From Phanerochaete sordida (lineage: Eukaryota > Basidiomycota > Agaricomycetes > Polyporales > Phanerochaetaceae): a stretch of DNA of 64,000 nt. The DNA lies in contig BPQB01000007.1 in the NCBI GenBank assembly GCA_019973155.2, forward strand, positions 62,001-126,000, in the 5' to 3' direction. Within the stretch, counting starts at the first letter, position 1; every line of letters starts with the position of its first letter. Under the pieces are notes generated by a model. That model saw only the letters and a list, made by a program, of their open reading frames with translations. It did no database searches and had not been told where the DNA came from. The position numbers were made by a program, and so were the translations under genes. This document shows positions 1 through 13,040 of this stretch, in pieces.

Positions 1-259
1 ATGGAGCGCTTTGGACTCATTCTTGACTTCCTTTCCGGGGCAGCAGATGATCGATCGGGTCCTGGATCTGCGCGGCCCATCACAGAGGCGCCCGTTTTCC
101 TTCAGCACCTCACCGCAGCCTCGCCGCGATCCGCACCAAAAGACCGTCCCTCGTGCTATACACGCAGCCCAGGACTGCACAGATCTCTGCAAAACCTACC
201 GGCGACCCTTGTCACTCGAACTTTTGGTTGATACTAGCTATACCTAGCGAGCTGCCGCC

Positions 260-2352
<2,093 letters not shown>

Positions 2353-4639
2353 GCGGCGGCGGCGCGCGCTGCGCTGGCGTGTCGCCTTTCCGCCTGCTGC
2401 CGCTGCTGTGTCTCTGGTGTCTGTTTTGTGTGCACGTAATTCAGGATCTTACCCCCAATATGGGCGGATGCGTGTGACGGTGCCAGCCGATTGTCGCGCA
2501 CAGTACGTACATGTTCCCATCCGCTACGGCTCGAGATGGCAAAGCGATGGTCTGGCCTCGTTGCCCGGTATGTAGCGGTTGCTCTCAGGCTAGACTGGAG
2601 TGTTGCGGCGAGTCTGTGGCGCGATCCTCCGCGCACAGCGTTCGACACAGGGAAACTCAATCCGCGAGTGTGCCTAAGGAGAGGCCAATCTATTCTCATT
2701 CTGGTCTGTACGTATAAAAGGCTCCTTGCTGACCGAGCCAAGGTTCACCATCATCGCTATTCCATTTTCTGCGCGAACTGAGCTCACACGAGGACCACCA
2801 TACTATATGCGTCTTGGTTACCGCACCCGCCCCAGGCACGGCCGACGTTGCGCACGGGCGGCGAGCTACTGCAAAGGCGGGCCACCGAGCGGCGTACTGG
2901 GAAAGCCCGGCCGGCTGCGCCTTGCAGGGCCCGGCGCGACGCGCTTTGCCACGGCTGTCCGGGAGCGCGACGCATGCGGACAGACCTGCCTAACGCGCCA
3001 GGCGGGCTGCCAGATGTGCGCACGCGTCGGAGGGGCGGCACCTTCCACGCTCAGGGTTTCTTTCGAACAGACCAGAAGCCGTGCGCGAGGGCCCGCCCGC
3101 CGATTAATTGCGGCTGTCGACGCCCGTGACGCGCTCGCCAACGTACGATGCGTCGGGAGAAGCCCTGAGGGTCCTCTTGCGACCGTCCTCGTCACGCTCG
3201 CGCGGGCCAGCTTTGACCCTGGGCAAACTGTACCGCCCGGGATGACCGACGGTGGCACTGAGCCGTCGGCAACGGGTGACGCTCTCCAGCCGTGGATTTA
3301 GACGTGGAGAGGCACCGGGGGCGCACCAGCTTTGCACGCCGGCAGAATTGGCCGTTCAATAGGTGGGCCACCGATGACGTGCTCTGCCTGACACGCCGCA
3401 TTCGGGTGTGCGCGTGAAAGGGCGGGGGGCGGTGCGACTTCCTGACCCGTCACGCAGATCGCCATGGGCACTCCCCGGGGTCGCCCAAAGGGGCAGGCAC
3501 AGCTCTCTGGGCCGCGTATATTGCTTCGTGCTTCTCGAGCCTGGGGGCACCCCAGAAGTTTGCCGACAGGCCAGATGCAAGATCCCCGCGCAGAGAAACG
3601 CATCGGCCAAATCGGGCGGCGAAGGCCACACTCTCGGCCAGGTGGCGTGCTTCTGCGGGTCCCCCTTCCTGTATGGCAGGTGCACCTACGACCTGTGTTC
3701 CTTTCGCCCGGTGGCCCTGCGAGCACGCCCTGCGGTGCCGTACGAACCCCAAGCGATCGCGACTCGCTATTGCTGAATTTATCGTGGCCATGCGCGACCT
3801 GCCCCACGGGTCGCAGAGACCGACGAGGAGCCCTCTATACAGCGCACAGTCAGCAGCTCCGTTCCTGACATTTATGAATAGCGAGGCACATGGAACGAAC
3901 GGGCCCGACGTCCGCAAGCACCGTCGGCTCCACTCACCTGCGCCGCCCGGCAGCGAGCCCGCCCTTCGCGACCTGCACGGGAGGCGAGCGAGACGTGGCA
4001 GGCAGCAACAAGATGACGCCGCCGCCGCAGGACACGAATCGCGCATCGGGCAGCGATCGGGGGTGCGCTCTCGATCGTTCGCGTTGGGGGCGTGACTGAT
4101 TTCTACGCTCTGACAGCAGACACGGTGACGAAGGGACCGACTCAGTGGTAGAGGCCAGGAAAGGCCTATCAGCGCGTCCGGGTGCATGTCATCGCACAGC
4201 GTGCGCTGCACGTAACGGTAGAGGCACGTCCAGCCCCCATGCGTTCATACATGCGAGTAATTCAGTTAGCATTGAGTCCATCTAAATACACTTCACAACA
4301 TACGACGATGGGCTGCCCACTGTCGTGTGCTACCGAGAGCACAGCGGCGCAAGAGTGAGGGCATCTGAGGTAGAAGATCCGGGAAAAGAGGGTCTTTGAG
4401 GGTCGAACAGCTCCGACGGAGAAGTCATGGGTGGGCTTAGCTTATTTCGTGCGCGTCCCGCGGCCGTACGGCGTCGAATCTTGGTATGCGGCGGTCGAGG
4501 AGGCACCTGCAGCCGTCCAAAGCATGGAGTTATTATCCGCGGTAGAAAATACAACGAGCAGAAACGTATAGCTCGAGCCTGCCACGAGCATGAGCGACGA
4601 AGGCATGGTGCAGAGGCGGGCCCACGCACCAAATGTCCT
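2353..4639. other. GC-rich gene-free block
   Basis: About 2.3 kb lies between the RIO2 stop and the convergent end of the SPF30 gene. Long overlapping open frames occur on both strands (for example 2726-3301 plus and 3450-4211 minus), but they are Arg/Ala/Pro/Gly-rich, resemble no family I know and lack consistent splice structure. A good TATA box sits at 2713-2720, so an unrecognised transcript cannot be excluded. I see no transposase, reverse transcriptase or long terminal repeat. Confidence 0.5.
2713..2720 (+). promoter_or_regulatory. TATA box without a recognised gene
   Basis: The octamer TATAAAAG is a near-perfect TATA element. The nearest downstream ATG with an open frame is at 2808 (frame open to 3301), but its product is Arg/Gly-rich and unrecognised. 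The element is real as sequence; its function is unproven. Confidence 0.35.
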
Positions 4640-5427
4640 TCAAGCGTCCGGGTCTTGACTCGGGTCAAACTTGTGCTTGCCAGGCAGCTTGACCTCTGTC
4701 ATGCCTTTGCCACTGCCCGTGACGCCGACTGCGAACGGACGAATGAGTACAGATGCAGGACGCCACAAGGACACGCACCTTTGCCGAGCGGGTTCTCCGG
4801 AGTCTTGAAGATGCTCGTGCCCGAGACCCCGGCGATGTGTATGCCCTTGCGCTCGCTCTTCTTCGCAAACTTCTGCCATGTCGCCTGCTTCTCGGTCTGC
4901 TCCTTGGCCTTGGCCGCCTTGACCTCGAGCTTCTTCTCGTTCTTCTTCTTCTTGCGCTCGCGCTCCTCCTCCTCCGCCTTCGTCAGCTTCCGCTTGCTCC
5001 CCGCCGCCGGCCCCGGCGCGACGTGCCCCGCCGGCAGCGCCTTGATCTGCGCCGCGTTCACGAGCTCCGTCGTGTTGTACCCCTTGAACACGACGCTGTA
5101 CTGCCGGTTCTCCGCCGAGCCGCCCACCGAGGCGACCCGCGCGGGGTACCACTGCCCGTCGCCCGAGTACTTCGCGAGGCAGTCGTCGCCCGCGACGAAC
5201 GCATTCCCCTGCGACGCCGTGGCCGCCGCTGCGGCCTTGCGCGACGCCTCGACCTTCGACGACGAGGCCGCGGCCTCTTGCTGCGCGATCGCTGCCTTCG
5301 TGAGCTCGATGAGCTCCTCCAGCTCGGCCTTGAGCGACGAGAGTTCCGTGTTCGACGGGTCCGTCTGCAGCGCCAGTTCGACCTGGTCGAGCTGCACCTG
5401 ATACGTCTCGAGATCGGCCTTGTCCAT
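4640..5427 (-). CDS. SPF30: Tudor-domain splicing factor SPF30 (SMNDC1-like)
   Basis: SPF30/SMNDC1 is a spliceosomal Tudor protein that binds symmetrically dimethylated arginine on Sm proteins. There are two exons, 5427-4783 and 4738-4640, giving about 247 aa. The N-terminus (MDKADLETYQVQLDQVELAL) is the family's coiled coil, followed by an Ala/Lys linker. The Tudor core spans roughly residues 77-130, with GDDCLAKYSGDGQWYPARV and an aromatic-rich YSVVFKGYNTTELV. A basic Lys/Glu-rich nuclear segment follows, and the conserved C-terminal block includes KKSERKGI, SIFKTPENP and GKHKF. The intron joins LGK to VGVTGSGKGMT in frame. It converges on the gene-free block and lies head-to-tail with the next minus-strand gene. 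Confidence 0.92.
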
Positions 5428-5748
5428 GGTGTGCGAAGCGGCGGAGGTTTGGTCGGACGAGCAGGCGAGTAGTGTAAAGGCGAGAGGTGCGTTAAAGCAA
5501 GGCACGGAAGCGCCTGCGTGCACCTCTCCGAGTAGCTTACCGTGAGAACAAGTTCCGCTTTCGGCTCAGAGCAGAGCCGCGTGGTGGCGCTGCGGTTGTT
5601 GTCGCTTTCCTTCACGTCGACGCCGTCACGAGAGTACCTACGGATAGCGGGTGCAATAACATAAAGTCTAAGATAATACAACAGAGTCGAGAGACATATA
5701 AGCTTCGCAAAGTCCCAGACACGCGAATGACTACCTGCAAAATACTAG

Positions 5749-6870
5749 TTACGATATTGTAGCTGACGACCCGGACGGCGCGAAAAAATTCGGATAGACG
5801 TATGCCGTTGTGGCGACCGAGTGGCGTCGGGCCTGCGAGGCGGCGCTCTCCACAGAGTCTCCAGCCGGACCCTGGTCCTGGACCAGACCGTCGCGATACA
5901 GCGCTTGGGTCTGTCCAATGCGAATTTAGCGCAAATCGGCACGAGGAAGTGAAACGACACGTACCGCGCGTTCTAGCTCCATAAGCTTTGTCTTCATATC
6001 GCATGCGTCCTTGTGCAGACCCGCCACCATGCTCTGCGTGACGGCGTCAGCATACAACGAGTGATTGCAGCAGATCATGAGGCTTACCTTGGCTGTTTTC
6101 GAGTTGAGTCCGCGGTAGGACTCGAGGGTCTCCATCGAGACCGGGAAGAGCCCGAGGGCCAGAAGCTGGTTGTGCAGCTGGTCTATGTGGTTCTCGAGGC
6201 TCGCCGTGTAGATCGCGCGGCGGTTCGGCGCGCCGAGCGTCGCGATCTCTTCGGGCGTGAAGAGGCTCTTCTCGAGCGCGTGGTTCCACATCTTGCGCCG
6301 CTTCACCGTCGGTGCCGCCGCCTTCTTCGCGTATATGCGCGCGTACGGGTGCGCGAGCGGCGCGCGGGTGCTCGACGACGACGACGGCCCGGATGGCGCG
6401 AACATCCCGGAGTCGAGCGACGACGAGTGGGCGAGCCTGCGCGGAGCGCCGACTGGCGGCGCGTGCATGGTTGCGGGGTGCGCGACGCGGTCCGGGATGT
6501 TCGCGCTTGGAAAGCGATAGAGCGGGTCCGGGAGGAGGTGAGGCGGCGGGTGCGCGACGTGCATGTTGCCGGGAGCGAGGTGAGATGTCTGCGGGTGTGC
6601 AGGGGGCATTAAGAAGTACCCAGCGACACCTGAGACGTGCGGCGAGTCTGAAGTGACGCTTGAAGTCGGTGGGGCGTCGTCAGTGATGGACTCTGCTGGC
6701 GAGGGGCTGTCCCCGGTGTCGGATGGGGTGTCGGTTGCGGTCGGTGGGGCAGACGGTGCGATGGCGAGACGCGAGTCGATGGCCAAACGAAGCTCTGGAC
6801 GACGCGCTGTGGGGATCGCGTCGCCGGCTGAAGTGCTGGACGTGGGCAGGGTCGCGGTGGGTGAGTACAT
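5749..6870 (-). CDS. Unknown protein with SYRGLN motif, paralogue A
   Basis: I do not recognise a named function. Three exons (6870-6088, 6033-5965, 5910-5749) give 337 aa. The N-terminal 170 residues are Pro/Ser/Thr-rich and probably disordered. A short basic patch (VKRRKMWNHAL) precedes a conserved helical core: RRAIYTASLENHIDQLH, then LESYRGLNSKTAK, then a predicted coiled coil rich in Lys, Met and Glu. The tail carries RRHSVATTAYVYP. The divergent neighbour starting at 8000 has the same core, the same motif, a tail with RRHSIANG, and introns at equivalent positions and phase (directly after LNSKTAK or LNIRSIR, then a 69-nt exon), so the two are paralogues. The basic patch plus coiled coil could suggest DNA binding or dimerisation, but that is speculation. 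Confidence 0.8.
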
Positions 6871-7999
6871 GGTCGAAGTTGGTGTCTGAGGATGCTCGAC
6901 AGATCGCGGCCGTCATTTAGAATATATTATAATATTATGGGGTCAGGACGACTTGAGGGGAGTGGCAGAAGTCTATCCACGCTGCCATGACCCGTTCGAT
7001 TGGGTCCCGTCTGGTTTGAGAGAAGCGTGAACGCAATCACTCCACGGTTCGTCACAGAGAAGAAAAGAGATGAGAAACTCACAAGAGGAGTCTGGAGATG
7101 GCAATCGTGGCAACCAGGAGCGAGAGACGGGAGCATATGATTGACCGGCGGCGGGATGGTTCCCGGCGGCCGCTTGCACTAGCAGAATGGTCCGCCGGGG
7201 CGGGAGGAGGCCCTGGCCTGGCCGACGTAATAGCCCTGTCGCGGGAGGCAACTTCAAGGTGGTCGACTGCCTTTTGAGGATGGCGCACCGGCTGCGCTTC
7301 GGTAAGGTGGAAGCAGCCAATCAGGCAGCTGCCGCGATGCCGTGTTTGCGCGCCGCGAGCAGTGTGACGCGTCTTGGCGCCTGCGCTTCTGGGAGGCCCT
7401 CCTTGCGGGCAGTCGACTGCCGCGTTGAAATCGGACACGCAGCTGCCGTCCCAAAATGTGGATATTGCGATCAATCTCCTTCTCTTCACGCTGCCCACTC
7501 TTCCATGTGCCACCGTAAGCAGCGTCCATTCAAAGAACGAGAAAACTGCTCGTTGGAATCACAGCCATCGCGCTGGCTTGAAATGCGCGACATGGATAAT
7601 CCGCCGTGGCTCTGCAGCCTGGTCTCACTCTCCCGCTCGCCGTCGTGCGCTGCGGGCAGCACGACGCTAGCGGCGGTCTTTTCTAGGCCTGGAACCCGGA
7701 CACTAACGCAGCGTCGCTGATGGCCGTACGGATACGCTGGAGTGCCTCGGGACAGGTGGCAGCGCAGGGAAGGCCAATTACCTGTGGGCGCGAGAGTGCG
7801 AAATCAGCGGCCTCACGCAGAGAAGGACGAGCGAGCCCGATTTGGGAGACCGTGGACGTGCGGCAGGGATCTGGGGCACGATCGGCGCCCCGAGATCTGC
7901 ATTTGCCTCCACCGGCGTTGCTCCTCCAGTCACCCACAAGCCATATAAGCCCTATGTCGCACCAGGGCCACCCTCCCCTTCCCCGCCGTCCCTGCAGCC
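6871..7999. other. Shared upstream region of divergent paralogues
   Basis: This 1.1 kb segment separates the start codons of the two divergent SYRGLN-motif genes and must hold both promoters and 5' leaders. An AT-rich stretch near 6919-6940 lies just upstream of paralogue A, and CATATAAGCC near 7931 lies about 70 bp upstream of paralogue B's ATG. The short open frames inside show no recognisable domain. Confidence 0.5.
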
Positions 8000-9390
8000 A
8001 TGCAAGCTACCTATTTCGACTACGGGCACGGTGTGTACCAACCCGAAGTGCGTGTTCGTCTCGCCTCTCCGTCCGTGTAACTCATGCTGTCAACGTAGTA
8101 CTACATGCAGACTGACCTGGCGTCGCCGGGCGAGATGCCTTCATTCGACCAGCGCACCTTCGTCGAGCAGCAGCACCTACTGGCAATGCCCGTGCTAAGT
8201 ATGTCACCCTACGACGGGAGCCACGACGCGCCCGCCTTCTCTGGTCATCATGACCTGCCGCCGCGCATCCACGCACCTATCCCCATCTCCGCCTACTCGA
8301 CGCTCCTGGCGCACGTAAATTACGCAGCTCGAGACGCGGCGACTTCGCCTCCGCCATCTGCGGCGGGCCCCTCGCAAGACCTTTCACCGCCACCGGGAGT
8401 CTCCGCACCACCTCTGGTAATTTCCCTCTCCCCCGCACCTCAGCCGTCGCCCTTTGCCCCACTCCCCGAGGTCACCGAGGTTGCACAGCCGAGGTCAGAG
8501 TGCGCGCACCAGTTGGAGGCGCCTCAAGCCGCCTTGTCGACTTCGCCCGAGTGCGAGCTGCAGGAGCGACCCGCACAGGCTGTCTCGCCGATACCCGAAG
8601 TCGAGATGACTTCCGTCGAGGAGACGGTCCCTTCCTCGTCGTCCTCAGCGGCGGAGGCGGCGTCACTTCCCGCTCCGTCGTCAGCAAAGGCGAAAAATAG
8701 ACTGAAGGTCCCTACCGTGCTCCAGCCTGCCCAGCCGGGCAGGCCTGATAACATACGGAAGAGCTACTTCCGCTCGGTTGCGGATAACGTCGGGTTTCAA
8801 CCGACAGATCCGTGAGTAGCGTTGGTATTCTATGGCCAATTCTCTTACTCACCGCTATCTGCAGCGACTCTATAACCTCGCACGACAAAAAGCGCCACTA
8901 CCTGGAATGTTTAGAGCAATACATCTTGTGGCTCCACGACCAGATTGGACTGTCTGGGAACACTCCCCTGCAGCTGGAGCGCGTCGACTCCTACCGCGGG
9001 CTGAACATCAGGTCCATTCGGGTATGTTAGCATATCGCGTACGCTTGCATCGGCTAACCAATAACGTTTTAGACGCTCCTTGTGCATATGCAAGGCCAGA
9101 CCAAAAAGCTCCACAACCAGGTCGCGGCCAACGAGCAAAACGTGAGTCCTAATGTTAGTCAGTCGATGCCATACTCATATCTCTTCCAGTACTTCGCGAC
9201 CGAGAGTCGCGCTATGAGCCAGCCGCCTTCGTTCGCCGAGGAGGCGAACTCAGGGCAGCTCATGTATCCTGCCCCTGCGGAGCGCGTCCGTCGGCATTCG
9301 ATCGCGAACGGTATGATCCCCATGAGTGGCGCATCTCACGTTCCCCCGCTGCCTGTGCCAGCGCAGAGCCTCGGCGGTGGGCTCCTTTGA
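8000..9390 (+). CDS. Unknown protein with SYRGLN motif, paralogue B
   Basis: Function unknown. Five exons (8000-8047, 8099-8811, 8865-9021, 9073-9141, 9190-9390) give about 395 aa. The first exon encodes MQATYFDYGHGVYQPE and splices into YYMQTDLASPGEM, so the ATG at 8105 is internal. A Pro/Ser-rich disordered region covers about residues 70-230. The conserved core has KRHYLECLEQYILWLHDQIG, a VDSYRGLNIRSIR motif, and a helical QGQTKKLHNQ segment; the tail has RRHSIANG. The 69-nt fourth exon and flanking phase-0 introns match the second exon of the divergent paralogue, which shows common ancestry by inverted duplication. Homologues are probably restricted to agaricomycetes (inference). Confidence 0.82.
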
Positions 9391-11551
9391 GCGCGTCACC
9401 AGGTGCCTTGGTCCGCCGGTCGGACAGTCACGTAATTGCAGCTTTCCCCATCGCTTTCAAGAACAGCTACCGTCTCTGGTTCGTGCAGGTTAAGTAAGGC
9501 TTAATGACTATGAGTTTATGGACAACGGGTAACCTTATTTGCATCGCTGTATATTCAAATTATTGTATATTATACACACACGGGAGCAGGTCTTTTAGGC
9601 ACTCGTATCGACGTGCAGGTGTCACGTTCCCAACGGAGCCTGCGTGGGCCTGATATGACCCAGGAACATCGCTCACGCATGGCGCGAGGAACATTTTGGA
9701 GAGTTGTCGGTGCATGGGTAGTCCATCTCCATTCGAGGTGTCTGCCCCGGGCTTTCCCTTGCAGCGAAGGCGATGCACATGCGGCGGCGACCGGGGCGTA
9801 CAAGGGGCTCTCCCTACCCATTCCTGCACCGCGACAGGGCACAGCACAGCCAGACGTCGGTCGGTCGGGCTCGGCGGACGACGCTTGCTCGGCAGCGGCG
9901 CGTCCGCGGCGACAGGCAGACGACACCGACGGCGGCGTCGGGGCGCACTGGAGCCCGAGCTTGGCGGGCACGCGTATCACGGCGCGTGCCGCGGTCGTAC
10001 GCCGCGCCCTCGACGTGCGGCTCGCAGCATCGCGTGGGTGGCCTCCGCCGCTGACTGGCAGCACACGGCGCGCCACATGACCGCGCGCGGCGCGTGACGC
10101 CTGCGCGGAGCCCGTCCTGGGGGCGGCGCGGCGGCGCAGCGGGTGTCGCGGCGACGACAGCACGGGTGGGCGAGCAGACCGCAGCGGCGGCGGCCCGCGG
10201 CTAGACGGGGCCCTGGCCGCGCAGGCGCGACGTTGTGACTCTGCGAGGCTATCGGACAGGCTTAATGGGCTTCTGGCGGCCGTGGTGCCCAACGCCACCG
10301 CAGTGGTACCGCTGTGACTAGCCGGCGGACACCAAGGACGCGCCAGACGCCCCGCGGGGCGGGGGTGGGTCGCGGTCGCGGCGCAGGCCCGTGCGCGTGC
10401 GCAAGCAGATGTTCGTTTCCCGACGGGCGGATCAAGCTCAAGGATCGCGGTGGCGAGCGCGTCCGTTGCAATGCGTACGCGCCCCGAGGTGTCCGCCGCG
10501 AGCCGCCAGGGCGCGATCGGCCGCGGATGCAAGGCGGCGCGAATCTGGGGCAACGATAGACGACGGGCTCGCAGACGTGCGCGGGAGGGCTTGTTCGCAA
10601 GCGACGTCCACGGGACCCTTTCCTGCCGGCGGTTCACGTCAGGCTGCGAAATCATCGGTAGGGACAGAGACCCTGCCGACGAGCGCACCCCCGTCGTAAG
10701 CGGGACCATGAGGGCGAGAAGATTGGGTCTAACGCCAGAACAAGCGAAAGCACCTGTGCATTGACAAAAGGGGACAAGGGCCGCCAGGGCGTCGTCAATG
10801 GCGCTGGCGCACACAGGCGGACCGCCCAGGTACCGTGTGGCTCCTGCGGAAGTGAAGGTCAGCAAGACACGCGTGAGAAGAGAATTACACTTGCCTGCCC
10901 AACTTGAAGTTACAAGGCACAGAGGCGTACCTGTGCCTTCGACAAGAACAACAAGGAGCGCTTGGTGGTCTCGACGCTAATCGCAACTCTACGTTTCATT
11001 CCACATCAATGAGGACTTGGCAGCCGAGGGCGAGGAGTACGTTGATATCCCTGTGCAGTTTGATTTGCAGGGTAGCGGGATGTCAGGATCAAGGGCAGCC
11101 TGTATGGTCATGTTGAAGTGGCGACGCGCTGGGCTAGGGCAATGATAATGCTTGCAATAAAGACGCTAAATAACGACATTACTCTGGTAGCAAGGCGGGC
11201 TGCGGACTATACGGTCCCCTCCGCATCGACCAGCTAGAGTCGGATTCGTGCTATAGACAGTCCTACCGACAATTGCTGAGCAACGAGCAGGAGAGCTTCG
11301 GGTACATCGACGCGCTGACGTGCGAGCACGTCCGAGGTAGTGATAGTGGTGGCAGGGCTAGTCGGCAGGGCTAGTCATAGCAGCCGACCGTGGCTGTTAC
11401 GATGCGCTGTCGCCCAATGGCAGGCAGACGTTCGCACTGCGTGCTTCGGGGAGGGTCGCCATGGCCAGCGGGAGGCACAGGCGGGGCTGATGCAGGGAAC
11501 ACAGTCAGCCCGGCAATCAGGTCCAAATCACAGTCGCAGTGCTTACCGCCG
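9391..11551. other. GC-rich region without a recognised gene
   Basis: This 2.2 kb lies between paralogue B and the convergent minus-strand gene ending at 11552. The part from 9600 to 10750 is very GC-rich, with long open frames on both strands (up to 431 codons, minus strand) that are Arg/Ala/Pro/Ser-rich and resemble nothing. The part from 10860 to 11360 contains short coding-like islands in different frames and may be a decayed gene. I see no transposon coding sequence. Confidence 0.45.
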
Positions 11552-12418
11552 TTAGAGTTTCCTCAGCTGCTGCAGGATCTCATCATAGTTTCGCTCTATC
11601 CACCGTCTACCCTTCTTCTCGCACACCCAGAGCCGACTTGCCCGGCTCTCAGGCCGCGCAGACCGCAGCTCGACGCGGATCTCGACATCCTCCCTAAGTT
11701 CTTCCGTGGAGGCGGTGCGCGAGGATGGACTGCCGTGCGGCGAGCCGTAGCCTTCCTCGGAAGCTGGATCGAGCGAGATCCGCGGGTACGTGCCTTCTTC
11801 GACCTCCCTGAAACCCATCGTGCTGAGCCGCCGCGCGACCGACTCTTCCATGTCTACGGGAGAGTCGGGCTTGCTGAAGACGACCGGGCTCATGGGCGAG
11901 GTAGAGGCTGGGCTCTCTAGCTTGATCTCCGTTGTGGACATCCCCGGCGTATTAATGAGCAGCGAGAGAGCGGGGCGTGCCGGTGGACAGAGATGCGTGG
12001 TGTCAATCTTTGGTGCGACAGGCTTTGGCAGCGGCCTGAAGACAGGCGAACTGTTGGTCGATGGCGCCCTGCTGCATGGTGTCTCGATGCGTAGCGGAGG
12101 AGTGGGTAGAGGTCGTGGATGTGGATGGCTGCTCGACCGCTCAGATGGCGTTGACGGAGTGGCGGGAGATGGTGGTACTGGGATGGGTGGTAGAGGTCGC
12201 CAAGAGCGTGCACTGGCGATGGATGATTGTGAGGATGTCGCGGAATGGCTACGCGCGAAGTCGGGCGACCGCGCGGAATGACTTGCGTACTGAGGGTGGG
12301 TCGCCAGCATCACGTCGCGCCACGAGGAGCATGCTTGTGGCTGCTGTCGTTGAGAGAAGTTGCTCGGGCCGGCTTCAGCGTTGTAGTGGTCGAAGGAAGC
12401 AGCGCGGAGGAGGGACAT
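11552..12418 (-). CDS. Conserved fungal hypothetical protein
   Basis: A single-exon frame of 288 aa from MSLLRAASFDHYNAEAG to EILQQLRKL. Upstream codons extend the open frame to 12589, but the ATG at 12418 gives the more credible N-terminus. Most of the protein is Pro/Ser/Thr-rich and probably disordered, with PLPPIPVPPSPATPSTPSE and similar tracts that could be phosphorylation or SH3-ligand sites. The C-terminal 60 residues are different: acidic-polar DVEIRVELRS, then LWVCEKKGRRWIERNYDEIL, which looks like a folded, conserved motif. No signal peptide or membrane segment is present. The contrast of disordered body with ordered C-terminus supports a real gene; the function is unknown. Confidence 0.7.
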   Translation of the reverse strand: MSLLRAASFDHYNAEAGPSNFSQRQQPQACSSWRDVMLATHPQYASHSARSPDFARSHSATSSQSSIASARSWRPLPPIPVPPSPATPSTPSERSSSHPHPRPLPTPPLRIETPCSRAPSTNSSPVFRPLPKPVAPKIDTTHLCPPARPALSLLINTPGMSTTEIKLESPASTSPMSPVVFSKPDSPVDMEESVARRLSTMGFREVEEGTYPRISLDPASEEGYGSPHGSPSSRTASTEELREDVEIRVELRSARPESRASRLWVCEKKGRRWIERNYDEILQQLRKL

Positions 12419-13040
12419 GCTGGCACGGAGGAGAGAATGACGAGGGATAAGCGAAGGTCTTATACCGCTACGCGCTAGGCTTGCACCGCTGAGACTCCGC
12501 TTATTATCTGAAAGATCGCGCAGGACGCTAGCTGCCTTGAGGAGAAGACGCAGGCCGGGCTTACCGTTTCTGCAGACAAGATGCTGCACAGCCCCGCGTG
12601 CCCCCGCCGGACAACCCTTAATTCATTTCGTACCCCGCTGGCCCCATGTCGCCGGATCGTCGCCGACGGGTCTTCTGTCGTGCGTGAGAGGGTACAGGCG
12701 GTCGCTAGCGGTCTGCAGGACATCAGCGTCGAGTACGATGAATTTATTGGAGGCGCAGAGGCTGCGCGGATGTGGCGGATGTCACGGTCGACTGTTCGCT
12801 CTCAGCGCTCAGCGCTCACGGTGCTGGCAACCGGCTCGGGCGCATCAAAATCGCTGATCCCCAATTAGGAACTCTTTCTAGTTGAGCAGCCTCGGCAACT
12901 CCACACGACATACTCACGCTCGGCCTTCCTCCTCCCTTCGTCACCACCGTTCTGGTCAGTTTGCTTCACTCTGAAACATCGTGCCTGCTCCTGACCAGTG
13001 CCCCTGGCTGTGCGACGTCTGCTAGATCGCGTCTGTCCCT
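12419..13040. other. Divergent intergenic region
   Basis: About 620 bp separate the hypothetical minus-strand gene from NAA40 and hold the promoters of both. I see no gene, RNA or repeat in it. Confidence 0.4.

Noticed and set aside
4138..4175. ACTCAGTGGTAGAG, resembling a tRNA A-box
   Set aside because: No B-box or T-stem follows at the right distance, and no acceptor stem closes.
4753..5472. 239-codon plus-strand frame, Leu/Arg-rich
   Set aside because: Antisense shadow of the SPF30 Lys/Glu-rich and Tudor exons.
5749..9390. Mating-type HD locus, because of divergent gene pair
   Set aside because: No homeodomain motif (WFxNxR) is present, and neighbours such as the mitochondrial intermediate peptidase gene are missing.
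9570..10865. 431-codon open frame on the minus strand
   Set aside because: Arg/Ala/Pro/Ser-rich in a very GC-rich stretch, overlapped by long frames on the other strand; it looks like a frame left open by base composition, with no domain or splice support.
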